A program made the translations under genes and the position numbers. 64,000 bases of DNA from Marixanthomonas sp. SCSIO 43207 (GTDB lineage: Bacteria; Bacteroidota; Bacteroidia; Flavobacteriales; Flavobacteriaceae), in contig NZ_CP063203.1 of assembly GCF_019904255.1 (NCBI RefSeq), positions 2,541,001 through 2,605,000 on the forward strand. The letters run 5' to 3'. Positions 63,152-64,000 of this stretch are shown here, piece after piece (the first letter of the stretch is position 1; each line of letters begins with the position of its first letter). The notes beneath the pieces were generated by a model. It was not told the DNA's origin. It ran no database searches and saw nothing but the letters and a program-made list of their open reading frames with translations.

Positions 63152-63883
63152 ATGCAAAAAGAAACAGATCAATGGTACACATCTTGGTTTGATACGCCAT
63201 TTTACCACATATTATACAAAGATAGAGATACGGAAGAGGCAGGATTTTTTATGAAAAAACTTACTTCATTTCTTCAACTTGAAAAAAAATCTGAAATCCT
63301 TGATCTTGCTTGTGGAAAAGGGCGTCATGCCAAATATCTCAATAAAATAGGGTATGATGTTACAGGTGTAGATTTGTCTCCTTCAAGTATAGAATATGCA
63401 AAACAATTTGAAAATGAGCATCTACAGTTTGAAGTTCATGACATGTGTTTACCTTTTTCAAAAAAATTTGACGCAGTATTTAATCTGTTTACAAGCTTTG
63501 GTTATTTTGAAAAGGAAAGCGATAATTTGAGAACCATAAAATCAATTAAAGAAGAATTAAAGCCAGATGGATATGGGGTCATAGATTTTTTAAATACAAA
63601 TTATGTCATAAAAAACTTAAAACCAACCGAAGTAAAAACTGTAGAAGATATTGATTTTTATATACATAGGTTTATAAAAAATGGGTACATATTTAAAGAT
63701 ATACGCTTTACGTATGATAATGAACGTCATTTTTTTACAGAACGTGTAAAGGCACTCACATTAAAAGATTTTAAAAACTTTTTTGAAGAAGCAAATATCA
63801 AATTAAAGCATTGTTTTGGCGATTATCAATTAAAGCCATTTGATGAAGCCAATTCTGAGCGATTAATTCTTATTTTTAATTAA
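63152..63883 (+). CDS. Class I SAM-dependent methyltransferase
   Basis: The 243-residue protein has SAM motif I ILDLACGKGRHAKYL, the acidic loop VTGVDLSPSSIEYAKQF, and FDAVFNLFTSFGYF. The N-terminal WYTSWFDTPFYHILYKDRD is characteristic of this flavobacterial family. The substrate is unknown. Start at ATG 63152, justified by the -7 box. It overlaps the following gene by one base (TAATG). Confidence 0.85.
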   Translation: MQKETDQWYTSWFDTPFYHILYKDRDTEEAGFFMKKLTSFLQLEKKSEILDLACGKGRHAKYLNKIGYDVTGVDLSPSSIEYAKQFENEHLQFEVHDMCLPFSKKFDAVFNLFTSFGYFEKESDNLRTIKSIKEELKPDGYGVIDFLNTNYVIKNLKPTEVKTVEDIDFYIHRFIKNGYIFKDIRFTYDNERHFFTERVKALTLKDFKNFFEEANIKLKHCFGDYQLKPFDEANSERLILIFN

Positions 63884-64000
63884 TGAATTACGTATTACTT
63901 TTTTTAGCAGTTGTTGTAGGGTTTATTATTGCTTCATCCCTAAAAACGAAAAAAATTCAGCAAATTTCGCTTTATTTAGCATTTAGTGGTGCTTTTCTCT
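63883..64000 (+). CDS. Probable ZIP-family metal transporter, N-terminal part
   Basis: The reading frame runs off the window end. The visible 39 residues are MNYVLLFLAVVVGFIIASSL, a charged KTKK turn and YLAFSGAFL, forming the start of a two-helix hydrophobic protein. The combination of an N-terminal helix, a charged loop and LAFSGAFL agrees with the first helices of bacterial ZIP transporters, but the piece is short. It is translationally coupled to the methyltransferase gene. Confidence 0.55.
   Translation, partial: MNYVLLFLAVVVGFIIASSLKTKKIQQISLYLAFSGAFL

Noticed and set aside
1..64000. Insertion sequences, prophage or CRISPR arrays
   Set aside because: I saw no transposase, integrase, phage structural gene or regularly spaced repeat array on either strand.

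Overview
The window looks like chromosomal DNA of a member of the Bacteroidota, most likely the family Flavobacteriaceae. It is AT-rich, several promoters match the Bacteroidota pattern (TTG/TTTG, about 20 nt, TAnnTTTG), Shine-Dalgarno sequences are scarce, some genes start at TTG or GTG, and the gene content fits (DUF4290, DUF493, DUF6122, DUF6495 and DUF2911 proteins, a START-like protein, an Asp-type MurA, LytTR regulators without a linked kinase). I cannot name the genus.

Bases 1-16 kb are an accessory region with every gene on the plus strand. It opens with the tail of an outer-membrane barrel. Next comes a two-gene module, an RmuC-like nuclease-fold protein overlapping a UvrD/Rep-type helicase. 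The module is bordered on both sides by long imperfect palindromes (534-717 and 4549-4678) with the layout of integron attC sites. The second one begins inside the helicase gene and encodes its last residues. After it come mostly exported or lipidated proteins and small enzymes: two SnoaL-like lipoproteins, three beta-lactamase-fold serine hydrolases, a DinB-like protein, a peptidase-like lipoprotein, an AlkD-like HEAT protein, a TPR protein and a decayed membrane-protein gene. Half-sites resembling the attC-like ends lie between several of them. No integrase is present.

Bases 15.5-28 kb hold a YdeI-like protein, a Crp-family regulator, an MBL-fold hydrolase, a spheroidene-monooxygenase-like protein, several small DUF proteins, a membrane glycosyltransferase and a compact SRPBCC / SDR / photolyase group that probably serves the light-stress response. 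Bases 28-36 kb are core genes: murA, DUF4290, DUF493, an AAA ATPase, recQ, fmt, the HU gene, yqgE, a class IV aminotransferase and a START-like protein.

Bases 36.6-44.2 kb carry an RND efflux operon (adaptor, pump, TolC) followed by an outer-membrane phospholipase A gene, with an AraC-type regulator upstream. Bases 44.3-47.1 kb hold a TetR-linked set (TetR, AhpD-like, DsbA/FrnE-like, haloacid dehalogenase) with two related operator palindromes. A tRNA-Met gene follows.

Bases 47.3-64 kb are mainly housekeeping: a HAD phosphatase, hisS, a MacB-type permease, the rpsF-rpsR-rplI operon, a LytTR response regulator, priA, a nadC-YihY-DUF2147 operon, a repeat-containing small protein, type II NADH dehydrogenase, an ECF sigma factor with a membrane partner, an RlmL-like methyltransferase, a second methyltransferase and the start of a ZIP-like transporter.

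The best candidate for something not well described is the attC-like cassette structure at the left end and the RmuC-helicase module it encloses.
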